Positions 44,931 to 58,388 of a DNA stretch of 64,000 bases are shown in pieces. The position numbers and the translations under genes are program-made. Source of the DNA: Datura wrightii. Lineage: Eukaryota > Streptophyta > Magnoliopsida > Solanales > Solanaceae. Position 1 is the stretch's first letter, and every line of letters starts with the position of its first letter. Location of the stretch: positions 34,058,501 to 34,122,500 of the forward strand of contig JASDFA010000002.1 of NCBI GenBank assembly GCA_035772735.1, given 5' to 3'. A model generated the notes under the pieces. That model ran no database searches. It was not told the origin of the DNA and saw only the letters and a program-made list of their open reading frames with translations.

Positions 44931-46303
44931 GTGTTTTACTTGGTTACGTAACAAACTATGCATTTTCCATGCTTCCATTAAAATTGGGATGGCGATTGAT
45001 GCTTGGAATTGGAGTTATCCCATCAGTGCTATTAGCCGTTGGTGTCCTTGCCATGCCTGAGTCTCCACGTTGGCTCGTCATGCAGGGTAGACTTGGAGAT
45101 GCCAAGAGAGTTTTGGAAAAAACTTCAGACACTTTAGAAGAATCCAAGACGAAATTAGCTGACATTAAAGAAGCTTCTGGCATACCACAAGATTGCCAAG
45201 ATGACATTGTTTCTTTCACACCACAAAGCTCCCATGGTGAAGGTGTATGGAAAGATTTGTTCCTCCATCCTACCCCCTCCGTTTGTCATATTCTGATTGC
45301 GGCCATTGATATTCATTTCTTCCAATAAGCAAATGGTATAGATGCTGTGGTGCTCTACAACCTAAGGATATACGAGAAAGTAGGTATTCTTGGATTATGT
45401 AACCATCTTATCTAAAAGTTATGTCGTTAGAGAGGACATACTTATCGAGGAAAAAGATTTAAAAAGAAGTACTTTACACTTATATTTATATATACAAAAT
45501 ATCTCAATGGGTAAAATTGAGATATCTTGCAAGGAGCATATTTGATCGACTTCTCTTTATTTCACCCGAGAACTTAATATTTTTCATGAATCAAGCATGT
45601 GAAAATTCTTTTTGATTACGGGTGATAGTGAGAATTAACTAAACACCCCTACTTATTCTAATATCATGGTGAATTGTGTGGATATGTCATTTTAAAACTA
45701 TTAACAAGAGCACTATTTTACTCGCTTAATGATATCTTCAAATTAACAGGCATTACTAAAGACAAGGACAAACTACTTGCTACTATAGCAGTAGGATGTA
45801 TGAAGACATTCTTTATCTTGGTTGCCACATTTTTGGTGGACAAGGTTGGAAGAAGAGTATTACTTCTATCAAGTTGTGGTGGTATGATTCTTTCTTTACT
45901 AGGCCTGGCTATAGGTTTAACTATCATTGATCACTCAGATCATAAGCTAAAGTGGGCAATAGTCCTTTGTATATGTACCACATTATCTAGTGTTGCATTC
46001 TTCTCAATTGGAATGGGTCCTATAGCATGGGTATACAGTTCAGAGATCCTTCCATTGAGATTAAGAGCTCAAGGTTGTAGTATAGAGGTGGCAGTGAATA
46101 GGGCGACGAGTGGAGCAATTTTGATGACATTCACATCCTTGTACAAGGCTATTAATATTGGAGGGGCTTTTTTCTTGTATACTGGAATTTCAATAGTGGC
46201 TTGAATTTTCTTTTACACATTGTTACCAGAAACAAAAGATAGAACACTGGAAGAGATGGAGCCATTGTTTGGTTTAGGTGGAGATCAACCATTAAAGAGT
46301 TGA
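44931..46303 (+). pseudogene. Polyol/monosaccharide transporter-like gene, 3' half (exons 3 and 4)
   Basis: Exon 3 (44931-45383) begins after an acceptor and encodes VLLGYVTNYAFS, GWRLMLGIG and PESPRWL, the motif at the end of helix 6. Exon 4 (45750-46303) joins in frame through a donor at 45384 (gtattc) and an acceptor cag|gcatt, rebuilding the expected K-V-G-I-T. It encodes DKVGRRVLLLSS, MGPIAWVYSSEILPLRLRAQG and LLPETKDRTLEEME, all sugar-porter signatures. Two nonsense codons break it: TAA at 45326-45328 where a Gln of FFQQ is expected, and TGA at 46202-46204 where Trp before IFFYTLLPET is expected. The end TGA is at 46301-46303. With the left half the ancestral protein would be near 500 residues, the normal family length. 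Confidence 0.88.
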
Positions 46304-49201
46304 AGAGAAACAGTGGAAGGTCATGATAATGCTCAAATTCTGATGGGAAATTAATATATAGCATATATATTTAAACCTTAAATAGTGATTATGCTTCTCC
46401 TCTCATAATTTCATGTCCCCTATATCTTTCTTTTTCATTTCATATATATTACTAATAACGATGTAAACTCATAACATACATATTTGAGATTTTCTTTTTT
46501 GTTTATGTATTGTTGATGATAAGCAAAGCGCGAGCAGGAGACCACTGGTTTCCAGAGAAATCTCTGATTGAATGTATGGATTGAATTTGGATTGAATTAA
46601 AAGTAGGTCAAATTAATTTACAAATACTTTTTGAGTTGTTTGGTATTTATCAAATTCAGAAAAATACTTTTAAACCAAATACTTTAAAACTAGAATAACC
46701 CAAAATAAACTCGAAGCTAGAAGTCTTTGACAAAATTCAATTTACCTAAGTCGCAATAGCAACTAAACCCAACTGTTAGGCCAATCGAAAGGCTGCGAAA
46801 ACCAAAATTTTAACTTAAAAGACACAATAAAGTAAAAAAAGAAAAATAGACAAAACATTAAAATACAAGTTTGAAATCAAGAGTAAAAAAATGGACAAAG
46901 TACCCTATGGTCTGATGCTACAAGTCATGAGCAACTATATATGAATGAAATTAGTACAACATTCTCAATACATAATCTGTCTGAAAGATATAATGAAAAT
47001 AAAAGATGAGAAAAGAAGAATCTAGTGCTATGAATTAATTCAAGCAACTCACCCTGAATATCTCCAAAGTAGGCTCCTAAACCTGCTTTCAAGCTCCACT
47101 GGAACACAGATCAATATCTACACAAACAGTGCAACAAGTGTAGCATAAGTGCATAAATAAATGTTTACCTAGTAAATATCATTACCAACTCCATAAGATA
47201 GTGGCGAGGGTTGACTTCAAAATACTTAGTCAATCATATAATGTGATTTTTAAGTAACATGAGTCAAAATCAAATGCACATGATAAAGACCCTACCATCT
47301 TTCATAACCAGCGCTCCCTGTACTACCCTACATACACTACTCGGGGTGCTAGGTTATACAGTAACTCTAGAGGGATGGATTCTAATACATATGCCATAAC
47401 TAGTTGACACCAAGTCATGAATCACAATAGACTCCATCAACTTAGACTCATATCAGGTGGGAATCTGATCATTGACATCCAAGTCGTGGGTCGTACCGAC
47501 TTATCAGCTCAACACACATATAAAATATGAATCATACATAAAATCAATTACACATATGAGTAGTGCATGACCAAACAATTCAAATCATGTAATCTAACAT
47601 ACATGTACTTTCATAATGTTATACTAGCATGTGCGATTCTTTAACATTTTGTATATCATGGAACTATGCTTAACAAGCTATGCAATAAATAAAAAATAAG
47701 AAAAAATAGACATAACATATCGTTATACCCCAACATAGTAACCCTGATACCCGTATATGTTCCCGTTACCTCGTGTATATATTACTCCCATATATGCAAT
47801 ACATTATAAACAAGTCAATTTAATTTTTTTCTATTGAGGTCAAAGCCTTAATTTACCTTGATATAAAGTAACTCTAGCCCTCTCGAATTGCCTTTCCTCG
47901 CCCCAAATCATTCATACGAGCTCGCAATCTATTCAAAATAATACCGTATGAGGTTAAGTCAGTCCAATGATATGCATATAAAAATTTTGGACTAATCCAA
48001 AGTTAAGGACAACCAAAAAGTTAAACCTAAGCCCCAAGGTCAAAATCCAAAATTGAATATGAAGGTTACTCATAATTCCATAAGTTCAAATTTATCATTG
48101 TATTTCAATTCTAAACTTAAATTAATAATCAAAATCCCATTTTTACTCTCTTAATCCTAGGGCAAATATCCCCAAATTCTATTTCAAATGTATGATTTAA
48201 AGATTAAATCTAACATAGATTCATGTATAATAACAACAATTTAATAAATAATCATTATCTCGACATTATATAGTTATTCCAAGCCGAATCCTTCTCAAAT
48301 CTAACTTTATCTCCCAACATTGAGTTAGAATAAAGAAAGTTTTATTACTAGCCACTTTTATAATACAATTCTTCTTGCAATTGAGAAAGCCAACCTCACA
48401 GTTGTGGTGGCTCCCCAAAATGGCTATATCTCAAATGCAACAGTTTCCATACTACTGTGGTCTCACAAATGCGACCCCCATCTGCAAAAGCGACTACACA
48501 AGAAAAAAAACTGCAACATACTGAAATTTTTTTTATCCAAAACTCAGTTAAATCCCTCAAGTCCCAATTTGAACCATTCTAATAAATCCCAAAACAATTT
48601 ATGAACATACGAAAAGACTTAAATTAAGAAACAAGATTAAAATACTATAAATTAAGGATTGAGATATTATAGTTTTGAAGTTTGACCAAGTATACTACAT
48701 ACAATTTTATCTTTCAATCTTCCTTCTTCTCTACCTATATTTCCCACCATTAACATATATTGTGTTGTTATTCTACGGGCAATTTAACAAATTTTGTGTC
48801 CTAAAGTCAAACCTTCAGAAAAGGCTTTAAAGTTATTCAATAAAAATTATATTTGTTTCCATTTGAAATTTATTCTCTAAATTCTTGAGCTTCAAAATTA
48901 TTAATAATTCTTACAATAAAAATATGTATTATGTAGTTTGAATAACCTGATTCAATTTTCTTAATTGACATATTTAATTTATTCAAATACAAATTAATTC
49001 ATGAAAGAAATTTTATTTTTCAAGTTTCTTGCTTCAAAACTTATCAATACTTAATTCCAAATTTGTTCAAAGGAGAAATAAATAGATAGTCACTTAAACT
49101 TGTCAGCTAATTTGGTGCAAGTTCAGGGAATAAAATAAAGATTGGAGAATGACCGAGCTCGCCTCTTGTATGCTCAAATTATATATATAAATTGATGCAA
49201 C
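46304..49201. other. Intergenic AT-rich sequence with a possible old antisense LTR
   Basis: The first 400 bp is the 3' flank of the transporter. Between about 46750 and 48790 the composition and wording (ttataccccaacatagtaac, tcctcgccccaaatcattcat, and gcgaccccc/gcgactac words at 48390-48500) resemble the antisense LTRs elsewhere in the window, and the order of a U3-like word block at the right end fits an antisense LTR. I could not find clear ends or a target duplication. No credible gene is present. Confidence 0.35.
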
Positions 49202-49468
49202 TGATGTGTTGTGGGTTTACATCACTTTTAAGGCTTAAAACTGAGGAAATAAGCATGGACATAGGTGTGTTTATATAGATATGATGCACTTTTACTTTTC
49301 TTTTCCAGAAAAATTAGTTTGTTGGAGTTGGAACGTGCAAAAACAGTGGAAAAAATGCAGAATAAGGGCTAAGCATGGATCTCAGTATGAGTCGTAGAAT
49401 TCTGGTATGAGTCGTACTATCCTAGTACGAGCCGTACTGAAGAATCGTGGAAAAGTCCAAAGATGTGT
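49202..49468 (+). mobile_element. LTR-F fragment, first piece
   Basis: It starts TGATGTGTTGTGGGTTTACA, an imperfect terminal palindrome (tgatgt...acatca), and carries the words gtatgagtcgtac and gtacgagccgtac. It is interrupted at 49468 by the solo LTR-E and resumes after 52469. Confidence 0.6.
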
Positions 49469-52464
49469 TGTCATGACCCAAATAGACAGGCGTGCGGGCA
49501 CATACATCGACTCTACGTGATAGGAGAATCCCTACGAAACATTACAATAACATACAAAAAGAAATTTCTGTCACTTCTCATTAATCAATGAAAATCTCAA
49601 AAACAAAAACACAGGATTCTCCAAAAACATGACTCTCCCAAGATCTAGTCTAGATAGGTACAAGAGCTTTAATTGAATACTTGACAAGACAAAAAGATCC
49701 AGCTTCGTTTGAGAAGAAGAACACAGAAGCTGGTGTTGATTACTCCACGTCAATCATAAAACTTCAAATCTTCCACAAACTACACCAAAAAAGTGTAGCA
49801 AGATAGTATCAGTACACCACACATACCGATATGTATCATCGACCGACTAAGGTTAGATAACACAACAGGATAAAAATCAACATACAATCAATGTCATTAT
49901 TCCTTCACTCCTGCAACCTCACACTAAGTTTAACTACCACATTCTCATTCTTAAGCCTCACCAAAGTTTATGCAATTACTTTACAAACCTATCATTATTA
50001 AATCCTTCAATCGCCTCCCTCAATTTCTGCTGTAGCGCAGGCTTTGACCGCTATAGCAGTCTCGCTGTTGCGATGATGAGTCCACTACAATGGTATTTCA
50101 TTCAGTTAGTAGCCAATTTTTCTAGTCTATTTCTGGTCTATTCCACCATACCATTTTGTAACACATCTGCCTCTTTTGCCACTTCCCTATGGTCAACTAA
50201 GTCCGTTCATTATCATTTATTAGTTGCTTAATTATGCACTGGAATTCCAACTCATCCTAGTGAGATACATAAGATAAATAAATCTACTCTCTATCCCCGA
50301 TAATCTCACTATCTTTGTTTAAACCCATCATACCATCTTCTGTAACCAACCAAACTATTTAAAACAACATACAATTCATAAATACAGATTAACAGATTCA
50401 AGAACACACAAGAAATCATCAACATCTGCCAAGAGAATCAACTTTTCAAATATTAAAGTACATGCACATACCTGTCTTCATACCACAAAATGACATGAAG
50501 TATCATACCTAGACTATATAGCCGTATACAGTATCCAAACATGTCCCGCACCTCAAACTCGAATCATGTCGGTATATTCTGTATCACACTTGTATACCTG
50601 TACCTTTTTGTATCTACAACCGTATGTATATCAAACCATACACGCAAAGTCTCTGCTCAAAATCATACCATCGATGATATGCCGGGCACACGCCTCCGAT
50701 ATATCACTGTACACACATGGCAGAGGGTCTTATGCTTGCCCTTCCAGTCATGACCTGCAGGGGACTCTAGAAATCAATGTACTGTATACCCAGCCATACG
50801 AAACATTCATCATACCTGTCTGTGTACTCAGCTCATACACCTAGCTGCATGGTGTTTTAGCCATACCTGCCTGTGTACTCACTCATACCACTCGCCCTGA
50901 TGCTTACCTAGGACACAAGCCACTCGTGTATCCAATCCTTATTCAAAATATGATCGTATTAACCTATTCATATGAATTCCTTACCTTTGACCTAGGGCCT
51001 CTCATTCACCATCATATCATTGATTTTCCTTTCGTATTGTCCCCTATCTCAGTTGCACGTTCATTCGATACCAACTTGCCCCTCAATTTTGGGATGCACA
51101 TCATAGTATCACAAATAGTAAATCACACACAACAAGACTTACACATTCATATCAACAAGTAGGATCACATGCATGATTTAGAACTCAATCTCTTACTCAA
51201 TAGTAATAATCACAGTTACATTAGAACATACATGAAATTACGACTTGACTCGCTCACTAGTTTGGGCTCAGCTGCAACGACATTACTGCCGATACAATGG
51301 TCTCATTGTAGCGGTATAATACCCCCTGCAGTGGCACTGCTGGTAGCACTGTGACCAATATTCATTCTAGTTTCTTCCCCATTTTGTTTCTTCCTTATCT
51401 AGGGTCTTATTCTCTATCATATCCACCATAATGAAAACAACATCATATTAAGATTTTTTCAATAATTAACTTTCCACAGTGCCACCATTAATATGAACAA
51501 CACAATTATCAATCGAGATAATACAATACCAACCACAACACATTCAAGACATTACGCAAGGTATAACTATCCAAATTTACTGTTACAACTCAAGCTCTGT
51601 CATAGTTATTATTTATCAATCATTTAGTTAATTGAATCTCCTAAACACGATCTATATGATTAATCATTTGAGATTTTAAATTCAGAAAGGATGATTTCAT
51701 AATTTATACACCGGGAGTATTTCTAACGATCATACTTGAAGTTTAATCTACACACCCTTGGTTTGTTTTGACATACGCCCTTAAACATGGACTAATTATT
51801 CAGTTGCAATCTCTTCCCTAGGGGTTTTCTCATTATGGGATATCACTACCCCCTTTCTAATCCGCTCAATCTTAGAATCTCGCTGATTTTAATTAACAGA
51901 CGATGACGTTGTTAAGTTACAATCCTACTTATCAAAAGCATATCAACCATACGCACGTATATGTTTAGCTAATCAAAGTCTAATGCAAGAGTGAGTAAGC
52001 TATAGCCTACCTGGGTGCCAAGCTATCGTCCGAACATTCCTAGCTATGGGGCTGCATCATTTTCTTGTTTTCTTGCGAGAGTTCCTCTCTATGGAGGTTG
52101 AATATCTACCTCTTGGACCTTCTTATTTTTTCCAAAAGAAATCTATTTTCTGTTTTTGGGCATTTTTATTAAGCCCTTCTTAGAGACTAGGTTTTCAAAA
52201 TCATACTCAGAATAGGATTGCGGAATTCTGGACCACATCATCCACTACAGCGGAAACCCTTCCCACTGCAACATTTTTGCTATGATGGAAGACGTCTCAT
52301 TGCGTCAGACACCCGCTCGGGTCCACCCGATTGTGACCAAGCCCATTCGAATTTACTCTTCGTGCGCCCTTCATTTCTCGGGGATTTATTTTGAATTCCT
52401 AAAAATTTAAATTCGCCCATTTTTAGGTGGTTGGAATGCTATAGTGGTTGGGCGGGTCATTACA
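49469..52464 (-). mobile_element. Solo LTR-E, antisense, nested in LTR-F
   Basis: A 2996-bp LTR that begins TGTCATGACCCAAATAG and ends GGCGGGTCATTACA, the reverse of TGTAATGACCCGCC...GGGTCATGACA. Flanks TGTGT (49464-49468) and TGTGC (52465-52469) are a 5-bp duplication with one change. Its words differ from those of families B and C: cgctatagcag, tgtagcgg and ctacaatgg (50030-50110, 51290-51350), again close to palindromes. Near 50810-50890 there is a short duplicated phrase (catacctg-ctgtgtactca). No internal region remains. The short ORFs within are chance openings. Confidence 0.8.
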
Positions 52465-53170
52465 TGTGCTGAACTAAAGAGTCAAAGTATGACTCTTGGT
52501 ACAAGCCGTACCATCCTGGTACGAGCCGTACCAAGACAATCTTGATAAAGTTCAGAGGAAATTGCACGAGCCAGTATCATGGTATGAGTAGCAACCACGA
52601 TCATGTTATCTACCTACTGCCCGTACCAAGGAACCATGGTAAACTTCAAAAGAATTAAAGAATGGCAGATCGCAAGGTACGACAAGAAGTCATGAGCCAT
52701 AGGATGAAGGTAAGAGTCATAGCAAGCCACTTCAGAGGATGCCAAAACTCTCAGGTTCAAACCACGACAAGATAGTACGACTCGTAGGTTTATGGTACAA
52801 GTTGTACAAACTTCCAGCACTTAGACAAAATTCGAAGAGCCAGCCAATGTACAACTGAAGGTATGACCTGTACAATCACGCTATGGGTCGTAAGTGAAGT
52901 CGGCGATAATTTAGCAGTTTCCTTGGTAATTTAAGAAAAGTTTATAATTATTTGTATAAATACTTTTTAGGTTATTTTTGTTAGGAGAGGAACATAATAC
53001 GATTCTTGGGAGAAGTATTTGACTTTTGGGATTATTGAGAACAACTTTTGGGAGATTTTCTTAAATTTATTTTCTCATTGTTCTTGAATTGTTCTTCATT
53101 AATTCGACCAAGTGAGTTTTCTTTTAATCATCTCTGTAAGTTCTAAATTTTATGTTTGTCTACGAATGCG
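52465..53170 (+). mobile_element. LTR-F fragment, second piece
   Basis: It continues LTR-F with many variants of ggtacgagccgtacc (52500-52900). A TATA-like tgtataaatactttt lies near 52955, and then leader-like sequence follows. It is cut at 53170 by the antisense C-like LTR, so its own 3' end is not seen. Confidence 0.6.
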
Positions 53171-55742
53171 TGTCACGCCCCGAGTCTATGCCCCGGACGA
53201 GACACAGTATTTGGAGTCATAAGTAACCCAAGCCAACCCATGGTCTATCATAACACTGGTAATCTAAGTAATCATAGCAGAAGCTTAAGCAAATAAATCA
53301 TTTATGAAAAGCTGAATAATAAAAGCTTTTACATCTGAAGCAAAATTGAAAATATGTATCTATGTCTGAAAGCCAACTACAACTGATGAGTTGCTGGGAC
53401 AAGCCCCCCGGCTAACTCTAAAGTCTACTAAATGAAAATGACTGAAGAAAATAAACATCATCCTTGAAAGATGAGGACTCATCACTAGCACAACTGATAT
53501 CACCTGGAGAAGATCTGCTAATGGTGTTGAGACTGAGAACCTGTGGCTATATCATAATATGATATAGCATAGAAGGTATGCGTCATTACTTTGAATGTAC
53601 TGAGTAAGTAGAAGAAAATATAACATAAGGAATAAATAACAAGACTATAATAACATGCAATGACCAACTGAAAAGTATGAAACTGAATAAACTTAAATAT
53701 ACTGAAATGGTAAAAATGACCCTGTCTAATGGTCATTGACATGCCTTGAATCAGGATACTGAATCTAAACTAACTGTACTGAACTGTTTTGAATTGAGTA
53801 AATTGAAATTGTTCTGAGCTGATCTAAACTGAGACTATACTGACTAGTGGGAGAGTCTGTAACCAACATATAACCAAGTGAGCTAAACGTGGAATCCGAT
53901 GTATACACCCCATGGTAGGACCCAATATACCTTGTAAGGGTATAAAAGCATGAACTGGATGATCACAAGTCTGGGGACATAATGCCAATAAAGTAACCTG
54001 CAGTGGCAACGTAGTTCTGGGAACCTGAGTGCGCTAGAACCCCGATATGATCGGCGCTAAGTCCTACTCCCATTGGATAGTCCTATACTAACTGCTAAGC
54101 TGATAGCTCGAAACTGGGGCCCAAGACTAAGTCAGGAATACCTATCTAGAAGGACCCTGAGAGTCTTATAAGACCGGATTCTATAACTGGTGTTGTAATA
54201 CTGGCTAGAGCTGCTTATTTGGAAGCGTCGTAACCGTCTAACGAACAAACAAAAATATGAAGCTGGGGGTTCTAAGACTGGTTAGAGCTGCTTATCTAGA
54301 AGTGTCATAACCCTCTAAAGAACCACTAAAATCTGATATCTGAGTCTAATACTGATAACTGGGAGGCACCACTAACACCTCAAGAAAATAACTGTAGTCA
54401 AACTGATAATTAACCTTTCTGTAAAACTCTAAGCGTTTTGAGTGTTGATTGAGACTCTGAGGCTGAATATACCAGGATATTAACTTCTTCAAGGATCTAT
54501 ATTAATCAGTCATAAGTCGGTCAAAATCTAACATATCAACATAACATTTCTCCTGAGTCCAAATCATGCAAGCTCTACCCTAATTTATGATAAAGACCAA
54601 GACTAAGGAACTTTCAGCAAACCAGAGGCCTAAGAGTCTAGGGAAATCATAGACATACTTTTTCTTACTCAATTCATAGAATCTTAAACCAAGAGCATAA
54701 TATACATTATGGGTTCTATATTCATGCAAACTCATAGATTCAAATCTTAATTGAAACATGTAATGTGAAATCTTGGTAAAAATCATGTACATACTTCATA
54801 AGAGCCATAACTTGAAAATAGTGCTAATGCATAGTAAGATTCTAGAAAACATGCTACTATCATTTCAAATACCTAAGTCATGAATTTTGGGATTAATTTC
54901 ATAACATACATTGCTTCTTATCATTAGGGTCTTGAAATTAATGGAGGACACGTGAAAGATCATGCTTACATTGAGATCTTAAGGAATACCTTTCTGAAAT
55001 CAAGTAACTAGGGTTTTAACATAAAACTCGGGACACAAGGACAAAAGAAGATCCTTGTTAAAGTCCCACATACCTGGTTAAAGGATCTCTCTAAAGATCT
55101 TGAAGCTGCTGCACCTTGGAGAGGAACCCTAGATCTTGAGCCTTGAGAGAAAAAGGGAGAAGAAGGATTTGTGAGTGCTTTAGGATGGAATGAGGGAATA
55201 GGCTAGATATTCCCCTTAAAACCGTCCCACTTGATGCCCAAAACGACATAGTTTAGGAGTGAGGAGCTTATAAAATTATGATAACACCCTAGGAAATTCA
55301 AAAGAAAAAGGACCCTGTCATTCCTCACGAGGAACTCCATGAGTCGTGGGGTTAGGGACGACTCGTGGTGCTAAGTCGTGAAGTGTACTACAAATTTTCT
55401 TCAAATTCAACAACTTTCCAATGACTTACTTCATCAGTCGTGAGGTACTCCATGACTCGTGATTCCCTTCGTTACCACTGAAACCAATTTTTGCTCCTTC
55501 ACTCCACGAACGGGCATGACGAGTCATTACCTGATCAAATGACTTGTCCTTTCCTCCGTCGTCACCACTGCCTCGGGTGATATACTTTCCGAAAATTCTT
55601 CCAACAACCAACGTAATGAGTTGTTGCCTGTCCAAATGGCTAGTCGTGTCGTCCATTGCCACTGAGCCATATGGGCACCTCTTTTTGAACTTCCACTTGA
55701 TGACTCCTCAGGAAGACTCATTACTTGACATAAGAGTCGTCA
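53171..55742 (-). repeat. 3' LTR of an antisense C-like element, left piece
   Basis: It begins TGTCACGCCCCGAGTC and is the reverse complement of the family C LTR from its 3' end inward: gaccatgggttgacttggg, agttagccggggg, the 'gagcagctctaacc' block and cctaaactatgtcgttttg are all present in reverse. It is interrupted at 55742 by the LTR-B element and resumes at 61821. Since internal sequence follows on the right, this is the 3' LTR of a minus-strand element whose other LTR lies outside the window. Confidence 0.8.
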
Positions 55743-58143
55743 TGTCACGACCCGAACGGAGACCTGGATCGAGACAAGGGACAAGGAGCCCGGAGAGACT
55801 TCAAGTCGACCCATGGCATGAACATACATCTAACTCAGTTACTAAAACTGAAGAATCAACATAATAATCTAAGCGGAAGTTTGAAATAAACATAACGTCA
55901 GAATACAAAATCTGAAGCAGAGTATATCCTTTTTGTCTAAAAATCCTCTAAACAGGATGAGTTGATGGGACAAGACCCCAACTAACTCGAATAAGTTAAA
56001 AACTAAAAAAATACGTAGGAAATCAAAATAAGAATGGTCCTCAGGAGATGAGGACGCACCAACAAGCGTAAGATGCTAACTCTGAAGACTGGTTATGAGC
56101 GGGGCTGAGTCTGAGTGCTAGGTCCTGTATCATGAAACGATACAACATAGAGTATGCGGTTAGTACGTGGAATGTACTGAGTATGCAAGGTAAGTAAAAC
56201 TACTTAAATAAGTAAAATCAATTAAAGACATGCATAATGTAAAACATAAACAATAAGAAACTAAAAGTAGGGCTTGCATACATTCTTTCTGAAATCAAGA
56301 TCTCATCATATTACAACATAACATCATAACTGAATCAATTGACTCAAAACTTAAATTTGATAGTTATGAGTAAAACTGAATATTGAGTCAAACCTACTTT
56401 ATAACATATATAGATGTATAAATCTCATGAATGATGAACATGTATAACTGAAATCATGAGGAACAATAGGAGACTCGTCTTTTAACCAACATACCACGAT
56501 AGAGCTTACGTGGTCCCAACTATCACACTCAAGTGGGTAGAGCCATCCAAAGCCTTTCCAGGGCTTGGGACGATACCATGATATCGATATCAAGCTCGTG
56601 GCCCAATAGGGAAGGGGATAGCTCACAAGGGAGGTCCCGAAGTAATATATATAAGAATAAACCTACGTTGACGCATAGTTCTGAGGCATAGGGTGATCGA
56701 CCTTTAGCCTACTTAGTGCTAGACATTACTCTCAAAAACATGCATATTTTCTCCATCATTTTTCAACGAAGTTTACCATCATAAATTAACGAAGCTCAGT
56801 AATCAAATACATCTCAAATATGAAATCATGCATATGAGAAGCTTTAGCTCAAAACATACCACAAGCTGAAAGATAATATGGAGTGTTCGCTCCAAAACTA
56901 TGTGGTAAGCTTAATTTGGGAAAATCATGAATCATACTTGAACATGTGGGCATTGCCCAATGCCTTAACATGCTTGAAAACATGGTTATAGACATGGGTA
57001 TCTTGAAAACATACTTTTCATCATAATATCTTATCATGATCATACATTCATCACAAATCTCATCTTTCATGAACTTTCTATAATTAGGCATTTTGATTTA
57101 ATAAACTTAGAACATGATTTTTCATTGAAAATAACACAAAACTTGCCCATGAATTGTAATTCAATAGTATTTACATATTTAAATCATACCCATGTAGAGA
57201 ATTAGGAATTTCACACATTAGGTTAAAACCCCATAGATTTGACATAGGAAATTCATGATTTACAGAGGGATCGGGCATGGGTGTGAAAGGATTCATCCAT
57301 TCATAATCCTACATATCTGGGGTAGATCAGATGTTTCCACTCCATGAAAGCCCAATGGAAAATTGAAGGAAAACTTGAAGAAGAACAAGCTTGATCACCT
57401 CCCTAATTTTCTAACTTTGCATGCATGAATATGAATAAGCCTAGGATAGGTTTTACCCTCATAAAATACTGCATTTCAAGCTTTAAACGATGTAGTTTTG
57501 GACCCCAGGACTTAGAAATGACAAAAATGCACTTAATGAAATTCTTGAAATCTCTGCACTGGTGGTAACAATGACCGTCCTAATGGGTCATTTTTTGATA
57601 CCACGACTCTGGTATCCATCATTGGCTCCACTGCCTGACTTCACATTCTCAGGTTCGACCCCACAACTTGACGGGACAAGTCGTCTCTTTAAACGACGAC
57701 TCGTTATATTGCCCGTTGTTTCCTCTTAGACGATCTGCATCAAGACTTCCCATGAGTCACACCATGACTCGTTCCTCCTTCCAACAAGTCATGGTTTCCT
57801 TTTGTTTCCTCGACTGAAGGTTTTAATACTCCTTCCCACGACTGCTCACCATGACCTATTGCTCCTTACAACGAGTCATCCAACAACCCGTTACTCTCCC
57901 TTAGGCTGAGAACCAGTCCCACCACGACTTCAAATAATGACTCTTGGTAACAAACAACGGGTCGTTGCTAGACCCGTTACTTCCAACTGCCACCTGGCCA
58001 AATCTCACCACGGATGCTTCCCACGGGTTGTTGGTTGGACCAACGATCTGTCAGGTGACCTATTCTGTGGAATTTTTTCAAGATTTTGCGAACTTTCATA
58101 TTTAAATCTCGGATCTAATCTTAGGCACATTCGGTGTATTACA
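55743..58143 (-). repeat. 3' LTR of the deleted LTR-B element
   Basis: A 2401-bp LTR; on the minus strand it starts TGTAATACACCGAATGTG and ends TCGGGTCGTGACA. The U3 word block (aacgacccgtt, cgagtcatgg variants) is at 57560-58060. Confidence 0.9.
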
Positions 58144-58388
58144 ATATTTTCCCCTTGGGAACATTCGTCCTCGAATGTGGGAAAAAATACAGGAAACAAA
58201 GAAATGAAATCATTACACTCAAATATTGATTATTTAAGACGAGAACTAACGGAATGGCTATCAACGATTCAAACTACATGGCTGAGCTGAATTCATTAAT
58301 CACACATACGTCCATATACATAAAAGAAACTTGGACACATGAACTGAACATGAAAACTAAAAAGAGTCTTAGTGCAAAAACTGATACC

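Noticed and set aside
2478..46303. A functional transporter gene with a 41.8 kb intron
   Set aside because: Considered because exon 3 has an intact splice acceptor. Rejected because of two in-frame stops (45326 and 46202) and the loss of the end of exon 2.
50541..51354. Cluster of short + strand ORFs of 61-92 residues
   Set aside because: They lie in the antisense solo LTR-E, overlap in different frames, and lack any domain or biased composition.
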